Shown here: in pieces, positions 1 to 7,676 of the stretch
How positions within the stretch are numbered: the stretch's first letter is position 1
How the letters are laid out: every line of letters begins with the position of its first letter
Source of the DNA: Pseudomonadales bacterium
Lineage (GTDB): Bacteria > Pseudomonadota > Gammaproteobacteria > Pseudomonadales > Azotimanducaceae
Direction of reading: 5' to 3'
NCBI GenBank assembly: GCA_022448085.1
Contig: JAKUTH010000006.1
Coordinates: 1-64,000, forward strand
DNA: 64,000 nucleotides
The notes under the pieces: generated by a model
Database searches by the model: none
The model's input: only the letters and a program-made list of their open reading frames with translations
What the model was told of the DNA's origin: nothing
Made by a program: the position numbers and the translations under genes

Positions 1-1
1 T

Positions 2-400
2 ATCGTGGATGGATTATTCGAAAAAGTACTTTCAGGGGGTGGCGTAGTCACGGTTGAAGGCGAGTACAAGTCGTTCGACAACGACATGACAGCGACAGCC
101 ATGAGTTCATCCGATTGTTTCTGCTTGTTCGATGGCAGTTCGTACTTTTTTACGGCGGCGTACCTGTTCCCGAACGAGGCAGGCGTTGGGAAATTGCAGC
201 CGTACATCCGACGCACATCCAATGAACCCGACTTCGATGGGGCATCGGAGAGCGATCTCACGGAAATCGGGGTCAATTACATAATTAATGCTCATAACCT
301 TCGCGTGAACATGAATTTCACGGACGGCGACGCGAACCTTACGGGGATGGCGGGCGCGGACGTGGATGGCTTCTCGGTCGGTTTTCAGATACAGATTTAA
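2..400 (+). CDS. Outer-membrane porin, C-terminal fragment (cut by window edge)
   Basis: The reading frame is open to the left edge, so the 5' part lies outside the window; an in-frame GTG at 5 need not be the start. The visible 132 residues alternate polar and hydrophobic residues with short turns, and the protein ends in a beta-strand pattern (GFSVGFQIQI), as expected for the last strands of an outer-membrane barrel, although the last residue is Ile rather than the usual Phe. Only 15 bases, containing the Shine-Dalgarno GGGAGG, separate it from urtA, so it is probably cotranscribed with the urea transporter. By inference it is the outer-membrane entry route for urea or short amides; the fragment alone does not show substrate specificity. 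Confidence 0.6.
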   Translation: MVDGLFEKVLSGGGVVTVEGEYKSFDNDMTATAMSSSDCFCLFDGSSYFFTAAYLFPNEAGVGKLQPYIRRTSNEPDFDGASESDLTEIGVNYIINAHNLRVNMNFTDGDANLTGMAGADVDGFSVGFQIQI

Positions 401-415
401 GGGAGGAACCAAATC

Positions 416-1696
416 ATGAAATCTATAACTCGTAGTGTGGCGCTGGTTGCCACGTTGTTACTCGGTCCGTTCATTTGGTCGGCCGACACCATCAAAGTTG
501 GTGTGTTGCATTCCTTGTCGGGGACTATGGCCATTAGCGAGACCACCCTCAAAGACACGGTTTTGATGATGATTGATCGGCAGAATGAAGCCGGTGGATT
601 GTTAGGCAAGAAACTTGAAGCCGTCGTGGTCGATCCAGCGTCGGACTGGCCATTATTTGCGGAAAAAGCTCGCGAACTGCTGGAGAAACAACAGGTCGAT
701 GTGGTGTTCGGTTGTTGGACCTCGGTCTCTCGGAAATCCGTACTTCCGGTTTTTGAGGAGTTGAACGGACTGCTCTTTTACCCCGTGCAATATGAGGGGG
801 AAGAGTCGTCCAAGAACGTTTTCTACACCGGCGCCGCACCCAACCAGCAAGCGATCCCAGCCGTCGACTACCTCATGAACGATATCGAGGTTAAGCGGTG
901 GGTATTGGCGGGCACCGACTACGTCTACCCGCGAACCACCAATAAGATTCTCGAAGCGTATCTCAAAGCTAATGGGGTCGCTGACGAGGACATTATGATC
1001 AACTACACGCCGTTCGGGCACTCCGACTGGCAGACGATTGTCTCGGATATCAAGAAGTTTGGTTCTGCTGGGAAGAAGACGGCCGTGGTTTCGACCGTGA
1101 ACGGCGACGCGAATGTGCCGTTCTATAAAGAGCTGGGGAATCAGGGAGTCTCGGCAGAGGATATTCCGGTGGTTGCGTTTTCTCTCGGGGAGGAAGAACT
1201 CTCGGGTTTTGATACCGGTCCGCTGGTCGGTCATCTAGCCGCGTGGAACTATTTCATGAGCGTTGATGCTGAAATCAACGACGAATTCATCGATGCCTGG
1301 TTAGAGTTCATTGATGACGACGATCGCGTGACCAATGATCCGATGGAAGCGCACTACATCGGGTTCAACATGTGGGTCGAGGCGGTCAACAAAGCGGGGA
1401 CGACGGATGCGACTGCGGTTCAAGACGCCATCATCGGCGTTACCGTACCAAACCTTTCTGGCGGTATGGCAACCATGATGCCGAACCATCACATTACCAA
1501 GCCGGTTCTGATCGGTGAGATCCAAGCAGATGGTCAGTTTGACATCGTTTGGGAAACTCCCGGGACGGTAGTCGGTGATGCTTGGACCGACCACTTGGAG
1601 GGTTCGCGGGACATCACGGCGGATTGGATGAAGCCGCTCGCTTGCGGCAACTACAACGTGAAGACAGGCACGTGTTCGGGTCAGAATTACGAATAG
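416..1696 (+). CDS. urtA: Urea ABC transporter, periplasmic substrate-binding protein UrtA
   Basis: 426 residues, the usual UrtA length. A signal peptide covers about residues 1-22 (positive start, hydrophobic core, cleavage near WSA/D). The mature protein begins with IKVGVLHSLSGTMA, the start of branched-chain-amino-acid/urea type binding proteins, and carries the UrtA-like stretches VVFGCWTS and LFYPVQYEG. It would bind urea in the periplasm and deliver it to UrtBC. The ATG at 416 has a good Shine-Dalgarno (GGGAGGA, 401-407). First gene of urtABCDE; the family call is supported by the urease genes that follow. A stable hairpin after the stop probably separates the level of this abundant protein from that of the membrane genes. 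Confidence 0.97.
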   Translation: MKSITRSVALVATLLLGPFIWSADTIKVGVLHSLSGTMAISETTLKDTVLMMIDRQNEAGGLLGKKLEAVVVDPASDWPLFAEKARELLEKQQVDVVFGCWTSVSRKSVLPVFEELNGLLFYPVQYEGEESSKNVFYTGAAPNQQAIPAVDYLMNDIEVKRWVLAGTDYVYPRTTNKILEAYLKANGVADEDIMINYTPFGHSDWQTIVSDIKKFGSAGKKTAVVSTVNGDANVPFYKELGNQGVSAEDIPVVAFSLGEEELSGFDTGPLVGHLAAWNYFMSVDAEINDEFIDAWLEFIDDDDRVTNDPMEAHYIGFNMWVEAVNKAGTTDATAVQDAIIGVTVPNLSGGMATMMPNHHITKPVLIGEIQADGQFDIVWETPGTVVGDAWTDHLEGSRDITADWMKPLACGNYNVKTGTCSGQNYE

Positions 1697-1723
1697 GTAA
1701 CTGATCGAACCGCACTAGCACCA

Positions 1724-1749
1724 CGACGGGCGGCGCTGACCGCCCGTCG
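1724..1749 (+). promoter_or_regulatory. Hairpin between urtA and urtB
   Basis: A perfect 10-bp stem (CGACGGGCGG at 1724-1733 with CCGCCCGTCG at 1740-1749) closes a six-base loop. No T-run follows, so it is not a full intrinsic terminator. In binding-protein operons such hairpins often protect the 3' end of the abundant binding-protein mRNA or partly stop read-through. That role here is inferred from position. Confidence 0.6.
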
Positions 1750-1761
1750 AGAAGGGTCTAC

Positions 1762-1785
1762 ATGAGTCGCCGGTACAAACAATGA
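1762..1785 (+). CDS. Seven-codon leader ORF overlapping the urtB start
   Basis: ATG at 1762 opens a reading frame of seven codons (MSRRYKQ) whose TGA stop (1783-1785) overlaps the urtB ATG (1782-1784) as ATGA. A purine-rich Shine-Dalgarno (GAGAAGGG, 1749-1756) is correctly spaced for this mini-ORF, whereas none is well placed for urtB itself. The arrangement suggests that urtB is translated by termination-reinitiation. The peptide has no recognisable function, and the mini-ORF could be chance. Confidence 0.35.
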   Translation: MSRRYKQ

Positions 1786-3443
1786 AGGTCGCTGCGCGAA
1801 GTTCAACTCGGATTGAGTTTGGGCGTTGGGTGCGATCGTGCCTCGTCATTGTGGTCGCGGCCGGGCTCGTTCCGTGTTTCGGCTTGGAAGAGAAGAGTGC
1901 TCTAGACGCTAGCTTTCAAGCCACCGTCGATCTCCTAAAGACTCGTTCTTTTGGGGAAAAGGCGGAAGCAGCAAGGGCGATTGCGGCACACACGCACCCG
2001 CGCACGCTAGAAGTGTTGACGGCGCTGTTAGATGCGGAACTCTACACAGAGCGTAAAACGGATCGTGTGGTCTTTGCGAATGGGCTCGATGGTGGCGGGT
2101 TCAACATTCGCGATGCCGTCACCGGTGAAGGGCTCGGTCAAGTGGGGCGCCGAGGGGCGAAAAAAATTAGTGTCAACAATCGTTTGCGAGGTCTTCTGCG
2201 AGGTCTGATCGCGGGTATTCGCCTCGACGATAAGGACCCCGATGATCGGATTGCGGCAGCCGAAGCGATTGCCGACGGAGCTGACTCTTCCATGCGAGAA
2301 GTTCTTGATGCGCGGTTGCTTGTCGAATCGGACGCCAAAGTGATTGCAGCGATCGAAACTGCGTTGGTTGTATTTGATTTGGACGCAAACGATGAAACCA
2401 TACGCTTAAGGGCGATCCGTGCGTCGGCAAGCAATCTAGATGGTCGCGTTCGCGAAAAGCTGACAGGTATTTCTAACGATCCGGTAGCAAGTGAGGCGAT
2501 TCAAGAGGCCGCACGCGAGACACTAGAAAGTATCGAAGAGACGGTGGCGCGGTACAAGACCATCGAAACGGTATTCTTTGGTCTAAGCCTTGGATCCGTG
2601 CTGGTGTTGGCGGCTATCGGTCTTTCCATCACCTTTGGGGTGATGGGCGTCATCAATATGGCTCACGGCGAGCTGATTATGCTCGGCGCTTACACCACGT
2701 ATGTTGTACAGACGTTGTTTCCTGGGGCGCTGGAATACTCGCTCCTCATTGCCGTCCCCGCGGCTTTTTTTGTATCCGGTCTGGTCGGCATTGGGATTGA
2801 ACGAGGAATCTTTAGATTCCTTTACGGGCGACCGTTGGAAACACTTCTCGCCTCGTTTGGCGTCAGTTTGGTGTTGCAACAGGCGGTCAAAACTATCTTC
2901 ACAGCCCTCAACCGGCCCGTTGCCACCCCACAGTGGATGAGCGGGTCTTTTGAACTTTTGGACGGCCTTTCACTCACCTTCAACCGCCTCTACATCTTGA
3001 TTTTCGCTGGACTCATTTTTGCGGCGTTGGTGCTTGTTCTACAGCGGACGCGACTTGGCCTTGAAGTGCGTGCTGTTACCCAGAACCGGGCCATGGCACG
3101 CGCGATGGGTATTCGAAGTGCTCGGGTGGACGCGCTGACATTTGGCCTTGGGGCGGGGATTGCGGGTGTCGCCGGCGTCGCTTTGTCTCAACTGACCAAT
3201 GTCGGGCCCTATCTGGGGCGGGGCTACATCGTTGATTCGTTCATGGTGGTTGTGTTTGGGGGTGTCGGGAATCTATGGGGGACACTCGTGGCTGGACTTT
3301 CGCTGGGTGTGGCCAATAAGTTTCTCGAACCCTATGCAGGCGCGGTCGTCGCAAAAGTTCTCGTGCTCGTTTTCATTATTCTATTCATTCAGTGGAGGCC
3401 ACGCGGTTTGTTTCCGCAGAAGGGACGCGCGGCAGAAAGCTGA
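1782..3443 (+). CDS. urtB: Urea ABC transporter permease UrtB
   Basis: 553 residues. A signal-like hydrophobic stretch lies at about 15-35, followed by an alpha-helical, HEAT-like extracytoplasmic region (about 40-250) typical of proteobacterial UrtB, then a LivH-type permease from about 265 with many transmembrane helices and the family stretch GVMGVINMAHGELIMLGAY. It forms the urea channel together with UrtC. It follows urtA after a hairpin, its ATG overlaps the stop of a tiny leader ORF, and its TGA overlaps the urtC ATG (TGATG, 3441-3445), so translation of the permease genes is likely coupled. Confidence 0.96.
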   Translation: MKVAARSSTRIEFGRWVRSCLVIVVAAGLVPCFGLEEKSALDASFQATVDLLKTRSFGEKAEAARAIAAHTHPRTLEVLTALLDAELYTERKTDRVVFANGLDGGGFNIRDAVTGEGLGQVGRRGAKKISVNNRLRGLLRGLIAGIRLDDKDPDDRIAAAEAIADGADSSMREVLDARLLVESDAKVIAAIETALVVFDLDANDETIRLRAIRASASNLDGRVREKLTGISNDPVASEAIQEAARETLESIEETVARYKTIETVFFGLSLGSVLVLAAIGLSITFGVMGVINMAHGELIMLGAYTTYVVQTLFPGALEYSLLIAVPAAFFVSGLVGIGIERGIFRFLYGRPLETLLASFGVSLVLQQAVKTIFTALNRPVATPQWMSGSFELLDGLSLTFNRLYILIFAGLIFAALVLVLQRTRLGLEVRAVTQNRAMARAMGIRSARVDALTFGLGAGIAGVAGVALSQLTNVGPYLGRGYIVDSFMVVVFGGVGNLWGTLVAGLSLGVANKFLEPYAGAVVAKVLVLVFIILFIQWRPRGLFPQKGRAAES

Positions 3444-4594
3444 TGCTATTAGGTCGTTTAATCAAACAAGATTGGGGACGGTCGATCCTGTTGGGGACTC
3501 TTGGTGTGATGTGTGTGGTCGTACCCGTCGCCAACCTTTTGGTTCCCGAAGACTCTGCGTTTCATGTCTCCACATACACGGTTACGTTGCTTGGTAAATA
3601 CCTGTGTTATGCGCTCCTAGCAATGGCCCTCGACCTTGTGTGGGGGTATTGCGGCATCCTCAGTCTTGGACACGGGGCTTTTTTTGCGCTGGGTGGATAC
3701 GCAATGGGCATGTATCTCATGCGCCAAATCGGTACGCGCGGTGTCTACGGGCATCCAGAACTGCCCGATTTCATGGTATTCCTCAATTGGGAGGAACTGC
3801 CTTGGTATTGGTTCGGCTTCGATGCGTTCTGGTTTGCCATGCTGATGGTTGTTCTAGTTCCCGGATTGCTTGCGCTGGTGTTCGGTTGGCTCGCGTTCCG
3901 TTCAAGGGTCACAGGCGTGTATCTCTCGATCATGACGCAAGCCCTAACGTACGCGCTGTTGCTGGCGTTCTATCGAAACGAGATGGGGTTTGGCGGCAAC
4001 AATGGCCTCACCGACTTCAAAGACATCCTGGGCGCGTCGCTGCAGTCGGACGTCACACGCGTTGTACTTTTTGTCGTTTCAGCTATTGCGCTGGCGTTGA
4101 CCTATTTATTCTGCCGCTTTGTCGTGACGTCGAAACTTGGGCGCGTCGTCACCGCCGTGCGCGATGCCGATGACCGAACCCGTTTCATCGGTTACCGGGT
4201 AGAGAACTATAAAGTCTGGATTTTTACCGTGTCCGCCGTATTGGCTGGCATTGCGGGTGCGCTATACGTCCCGCAAGTGGGAATTATTAATCCGAGCGAA
4301 TTTGAGCCACTGAAGTCGATCGAACTGGTGGTGTGGGTGGCCCTTGGGGGTCGTGGAACGTTGTACGGTGCCGCGCTCGGTGCCGTGATCGTGAATTATG
4401 CCAAAACGTGGATGACCGGCGCGTTCCCGGAAGTTTGGCCGTTCGCTCTCGGCGGTTTATTCATCCTCGTGACCCTGTCGTTACCAAAGGGCGTCGTCGG
4501 TTTGGTGCGCAGTCTGCCGTATTGGCTGGCATTGCGGGTGCGCTATATGTACCACAAGTGGGGATCATTAATCCGAGCGAAATTCAGCCACTGA
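3443..4594 (+). CDS. urtC: Urea ABC transporter permease UrtC with altered C-terminal tail
   Basis: The start was placed at ATG 3443 (MLLGRLIKQ), which overlaps the urtB stop; an in-frame upstream ATG at 3392 lies inside urtB and is unlikely. The 383-residue LivM-type permease has multiple hydrophobic helices and the stretch LVWGYCGILSLGHGAFFALGG. The family-like sequence runs to about LPKGVVGLVR (near 4508). The last roughly 27 residues are read out of frame from a second, diverged copy of an internal urtC segment (4512-4595 matching 4231-4314), so the tail is not ancestral. The core looks intact, so function is probably kept. It is followed by urtD with a clear Shine-Dalgarno (AAGGAG). Confidence 0.95.
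   Translation: MLLGRLIKQDWGRSILLGTLGVMCVVVPVANLLVPEDSAFHVSTYTVTLLGKYLCYALLAMALDLVWGYCGILSLGHGAFFALGGYAMGMYLMRQIGTRGVYGHPELPDFMVFLNWEELPWYWFGFDAFWFAMLMVVLVPGLLALVFGWLAFRSRVTGVYLSIMTQALTYALLLAFYRNEMGFGGNNGLTDFKDILGASLQSDVTRVVLFVVSAIALALTYLFCRFVVTSKLGRVVTAVRDADDRTRFIGYRVENYKVWIFTVSAVLAGIAGALYVPQVGIINPSEFEPLKSIELVVWVALGGRGTLYGAALGAVIVNYAKTWMTGAFPEVWPFALGGLFILVTLSLPKGVVGLVRSLPYWLALRVRYMYHKWGSLIRAKFSH
4231..4314 (+). repeat. urtC internal segment, copy 1 (in frame)
   Basis: This 84-base stretch encodes the AVLAGIAGALYVPQVG region of UrtC in its native frame. It matches copy 2, 281 bases downstream, at 76 of 84 positions by hand alignment. Six of the eight differences fall on synonymous third positions, so both sequences were coding in this frame while they diverged. 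Confidence 0.9.
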
Positions 4595-4595
4595 A
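4512..4595 (+). repeat. urtC internal segment, copy 2 (displaced, read out of frame)
   Basis: Second copy of the internal urtC segment. Its native frame still reads AVLAGIAGALYVPQVGIINP and would stop at 4617, but urtC reads through it in another frame and ends at 4594. Against copy 1 it has two amino-acid changes (Phe to Ile, Glu to Gln) plus silent changes. This fits a fragment of a diverged urtC relative joined to the 3' end better than a recent tandem duplication. Confidence 0.88.
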
Positions 4596-4618
4596 TATGT
4601 CGGGTAAGGAGACGTAAG

Positions 4619-5473
4619 GTGTTTAGGCGATCGGTCGATAAAGATAAGCCAGCGCGCGGTTTTCAACCGCTCGACGATCAGAGCTCTCGCTTCTTGGCTC
4701 GGAAACCGAGCCGTGATGAATTGGTCAACACGGATTCCGGATACATTCTTTATCTGGAGGACATTACCGTGAGTTTCGACGGGTTCAAGGCCCTAAACGA
4801 GCTCACGCTCTACATAGAAACGGGGGAGCTCCGTTGCATCATTGGGCCGAATGGTGCGGGCAAAACGACCATGATGGATGTCATCACGGGGAAAACGCGA
4901 CCCGATTTTGGCACCGCGTTCTACGGGCAGCGTCTCGACCTGTTACGACTTACAGAACCTGAGATTGCTTCGCTCGGGATCGGTCGAAAGTTTCAAAAAC
5001 CGACCGTTTTTGAGAACCATACAGTTCATGACAATCTTGAGTTAGCGATGGAGGCGGACAAACGGGTCTGGGCGACCCTCGCACGAAGATTGAGTGGCGA
5101 GGAACGCGATCGGATTGCCGAAGTGCTCGACATTATTGGTCTAAAAGAGGAAGTGTCGGCGTTGGCGGGATCGTTATCGCATGGTCAGAAACAGTGGCTC
5201 GAAATTGGCATGTTGTTAATGCAGAACCCGCTGGTATTGCTTGTGGACGAGCCCGTTGCAGGCATGACTAAGCAAGAATCGGAGTCCACGGCGGAACTGC
5301 TGACGACGCTTGCGGGCGACCATTCGGTCGTCGTGGTCGAACACGATATGGAGTTTGTACGCTCCATTGCACGAAGAGTTACCGTGCTGCACGAAGGGCG
5401 AGTGCTTGCTGAGGGTCCCTTTGAAGAGATACAGCATGACGCAAAAGTGATCGAGGTATACCTGGGTGAGTGA
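4619..5473 (+). CDS. urtD: Urea ABC transporter ATP-binding protein UrtD
   Basis: 284 residues from a GTG start at 4619 preceded by AAGGAG (4606-4611). An unusual N-terminal extension of about 45 residues precedes the ABC domain. Walker A is GPNGAGKTT, the signature is LSHGQKQWLEIGMLL and Walker B is LVLLVDEPVAG; this LivG-type pattern matches UrtD. It would power urea import through UrtBC as a pair with UrtE. Its TGA overlaps the urtE ATG (TGATG), so UrtD and UrtE are probably made in equal amounts. Confidence 0.96.
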   Translation: MFRRSVDKDKPARGFQPLDDQSSRFLARKPSRDELVNTDSGYILYLEDITVSFDGFKALNELTLYIETGELRCIIGPNGAGKTTMMDVITGKTRPDFGTAFYGQRLDLLRLTEPEIASLGIGRKFQKPTVFENHTVHDNLELAMEADKRVWATLARRLSGEERDRIAEVLDIIGLKEEVSALAGSLSHGQKQWLEIGMLLMQNPLVLLVDEPVAGMTKQESESTAELLTTLAGDHSVVVVEHDMEFVRSIARRVTVLHEGRVLAEGPFEEIQHDAKVIEVYLGE

Positions 5474-6168
5474 TGCTTAAGGTCGAAGGACTCAATCAAT
5501 CGTATGGACAGAGTCATACGCTTTGGGATGTCAATCTCGAGGTGGACGACGGAGCTTGCGTGAGTCTAATTGGGCGAAACGGTGTCGGTAAAAGTACATT
5601 GCTTGAGTGCGTCATGGGATTGTTAAAAGTGGATTCTGGATCTATCGCATTTAATGGTTCAAACCTGTTGGTTGAAGCGGCCGAACGCCGTGCCGCTCTG
5701 CACATTGGGTATGTTCCACAAGGACGCATGATTTTTCCGTTGCTCACAGTTGCCGAAAACTTGGAGATCGGTCTTGGTAATCAGCCTCGGTCGAATCGCA
5801 ACATTCCGGACCATGTGTTTGATCTTTTCCCGGTCCTAAAATCGATGTTGCGGCGTCGGGGCGGCGACCTGTCTGGCGGACAGCAACAGCAGCTAGCCAT
5901 CGCACGCGCTCTGGTTATCAACCCGGATTTTCTGATTCTCGACGAGCCTACTGAGGGCATCCAGCCGAATATCGTGCAGGAGATCGGCGATGTCATTATG
6001 CAGTTGAATCGCGAGCTCGCAATGACGGTGTTGGTCGTCGAACAAAAGCTACCTTTTGTCCGTCGTGTGTGTGGTCAGTTCTTTATTATGACGAAGGGAG
6101 CCGTCGTCGCGTCGGGTAGTATGGAAGCGCTCACCGATGAGCTTGTCCAAGAGCACCTGTCGGTATGA
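5473..6168 (+). CDS. urtE: Urea ABC transporter ATP-binding protein UrtE
   Basis: 231 residues from ATG 5473, which overlaps the urtD stop; a GTG three bases earlier is also in frame. LivF-type ABC protein with Walker A GRNGVGKST, signature LSGGQQQQLAIARAL and Walker B FLILDEPTEGIQP, the last being typical of UrtE. It is the second ATPase of the urea importer. The stop overlaps the ureD start (ATGA), tying transporter and urease genes into one transcription unit. Confidence 0.96.
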   Translation: MLKVEGLNQSYGQSHTLWDVNLEVDDGACVSLIGRNGVGKSTLLECVMGLLKVDSGSIAFNGSNLLVEAAERRAALHIGYVPQGRMIFPLLTVAENLEIGLGNQPRSNRNIPDHVFDLFPVLKSMLRRRGGDLSGGQQQQLAIARALVINPDFLILDEPTEGIQPNIVQEIGDVIMQLNRELAMTVLVVEQKLPFVRRVCGQFFIMTKGAVVASGSMEALTDELVQEHLSV

Positions 6169-7010
6169 GGTATGCGGCTAAAAAGGCTGAAGTGACGGCA
6201 GAAGGTTGGTCGGCGAAGTTGTCGCTCAGTTTTGAACGCGCGTTAGCAAGAACCAATTTACGGGTGAGCGAGCGGGTTGGCCCGCTGTCTGTGCAACGGC
6301 CGTTCTACCCCGAAGAAGACGTTTGTCATGCATACGTGCTTCACCCTCCCGGAGGCGTGGTCGGAGGAGATCAACTTGAACTTAATGTTCACGTCCGGCA
6401 AAACGGCTCAGCGCTAATCACGACACCAGCGGCGAATAAGATATATCGGAGCAACGGTCCCGAAAGTCAGATCAAACAACAACTTTCTGTTGAAAGTGGG
6501 GGAACTTTGGAGTGGCTCCCTCAGGAAACCATTCTATTTGGAGGAAGTTCTCTTTCGACCTGTACCAGGGTCAATCTCAACCCGTCCGCGCGCTTTAGCG
6601 GATGGGATATGATCGTTTTGGGCCGTCCTTTCAGCGGTGATAGGTACGAACGGGGCGCGTTTGATCAGAAGATGACTATTGCTGTCGCTGACAAGCCTAT
6701 CCTGAACGAACGGCACCGTTGGCGATGCGAGGAACCTATGCTGGGGGCGGCATGGGGGTGTAGAGGCAATTGTGCCCTTGCTTCGGTCTATGCCTACCCG
6801 GCGGACGCAGATCTGCTCAAACGGGTACAGCGACTTATCGCCCCTCCGCCCGTGGATGCAGGGGCAACGCTTCTAGGTCAGCTTCTGGTCGTCCGGGTCC
6901 TCGGAAGCGCCCCGCAAATAGTCCGTGCACTTGCGGAAAAACTATGGACGGGGATGCGTCCGCTCCAGATGGGTCGAGCGGCTAGTCGCCCCCGTATCTG
7001 GTCAACCTGA
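6165..7010 (+). CDS. ureD: Urease accessory protein UreD
   Basis: 281 residues, the usual UreD length, starting at ATG 6165 inside the urtE stop. Recognisable family stretches are VQRPFYPEEDVCHAYVLHPP, GGVVGGDQL and TTPAANKIYRS. UreD is the scaffold that, with UreF and UreG, carries nickel to the apo-urease active site. It is the first gene of ureDABCEFG, the common order in proteobacteria. Confidence 0.96.
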   Translation: MRYAAKKAEVTAEGWSAKLSLSFERALARTNLRVSERVGPLSVQRPFYPEEDVCHAYVLHPPGGVVGGDQLELNVHVRQNGSALITTPAANKIYRSNGPESQIKQQLSVESGGTLEWLPQETILFGGSSLSTCTRVNLNPSARFSGWDMIVLGRPFSGDRYERGAFDQKMTIAVADKPILNERHRWRCEEPMLGAAWGCRGNCALASVYAYPADADLLKRVQRLIAPPPVDAGATLLGQLLVVRVLGSAPQIVRALAEKLWTGMRPLQMGRAASRPRIWST

Positions 7011-7046
7011 CATGATGTTTCAAATACCGCGACAAGGGGAAAGTTG

Positions 7047-7349
7047 ATGGATCTGAGTCCACGCGAGAAAGACAAGCTGCTGATCTTCGTCGCAGCGCAA
7101 GTAGCGGAGCAACGTCGGGCGAGGGGTGTAAAGCTGAACTATCCAGAATGTGTTGCATTAATTTCATCCGCGATTATGGAGGGTGCGCGGGACGGAAGAA
7201 CGGTGGCCGAACTCATGACTTCCGGGGCTCAGATTATCGTGAGAGACGACGTGATGGATGGAATAGCGGAAATGTTGCCCGATGTACAGGTCGAAGCGAC
7301 GTTCCCCGATGGGACCAAACTCGTCACTGTCCATAATCCAATTCAATAG
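7047..7349 (+). CDS. ureA: Urease gamma subunit UreA
   Basis: 100 residues from ATG 7047; a TTG three bases earlier is in frame but less likely. The start [14 protein letters not shown] and the stretch [14 protein letters not shown] are typical of the urease gamma chain. It assembles with UreB and UreC into the cytoplasmic (UreABC)3 enzyme that hydrolyses urea to ammonia and carbamate. A purine-rich Shine-Dalgarno (AAGGGGAAAG) lies just upstream. Confidence 0.98.
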   Translation: MDLSPREKDKLLIFVAAQVAEQRRARGVKLNYPECVALISSAIMEGARDGRTVAELMTSGAQIIVRDDVMDGIAEMLPDVQVEATFPDGTKLVTVHNPIQ

Positions 7350-7358
7350 GAAATGCCA

Positions 7359-7676
7359 ATGATCCCTGGAGAATACTTGATCGATGACGATGACCTGACA
7401 CTTAACGAGGGAAGACGATCGTTTCGTACGATGGTTTCAAATACCGGCGATCGACCCATTCAAGTCGGCTCCCACTTTCACTTTTATGAAACGAACCCAG
7501 CGTTAGCGTTTGATAGGGATGCCGCACGGGGCTTTCGCCTGGATATTCCGGCGGGGACAGCGGTACGTTTCGAGCCTGGCCAGGAGCGGGAGGTTCAACT
7601 GGTTGAATATTCAGGATCACGTCAGATATTTGGCTTCAATGCCAAAGTGATGGGTCACCTGGAGGATACAGAATGA
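7359..7676 (+). CDS. ureB: Urease beta subunit UreB
   Basis: 105 residues. ATG 7359 (MIPGEYL) was preferred over the in-frame ATG 7353 because MIPGE is the usual family start and AGGA (7348-7351) is then correctly spaced. The stretches [17 protein letters not shown] and [11 protein letters not shown] are diagnostic of the beta chain. It forms part of the shell around the UreC active site. Its last four bases overlap ureC (ATGA). Confidence 0.98.
   Translation: MIPGEYLIDDDDLTLNEGRRSFRTMVSNTGDRPIQVGSHFHFYETNPALAFDRDAARGFRLDIPAGTAVRFEPGQEREVQLVEYSGSRQIFGFNAKVMGHLEDTE

Noticed and set aside
4333-4617. A separate plus-strand open frame over the end of urtC that looks urtC-like at its end
   Set aside because: Most of it is an out-of-frame reading of urtC; only the last 30 residues are meaningful, and these are the displaced repeat copy, reported as such.
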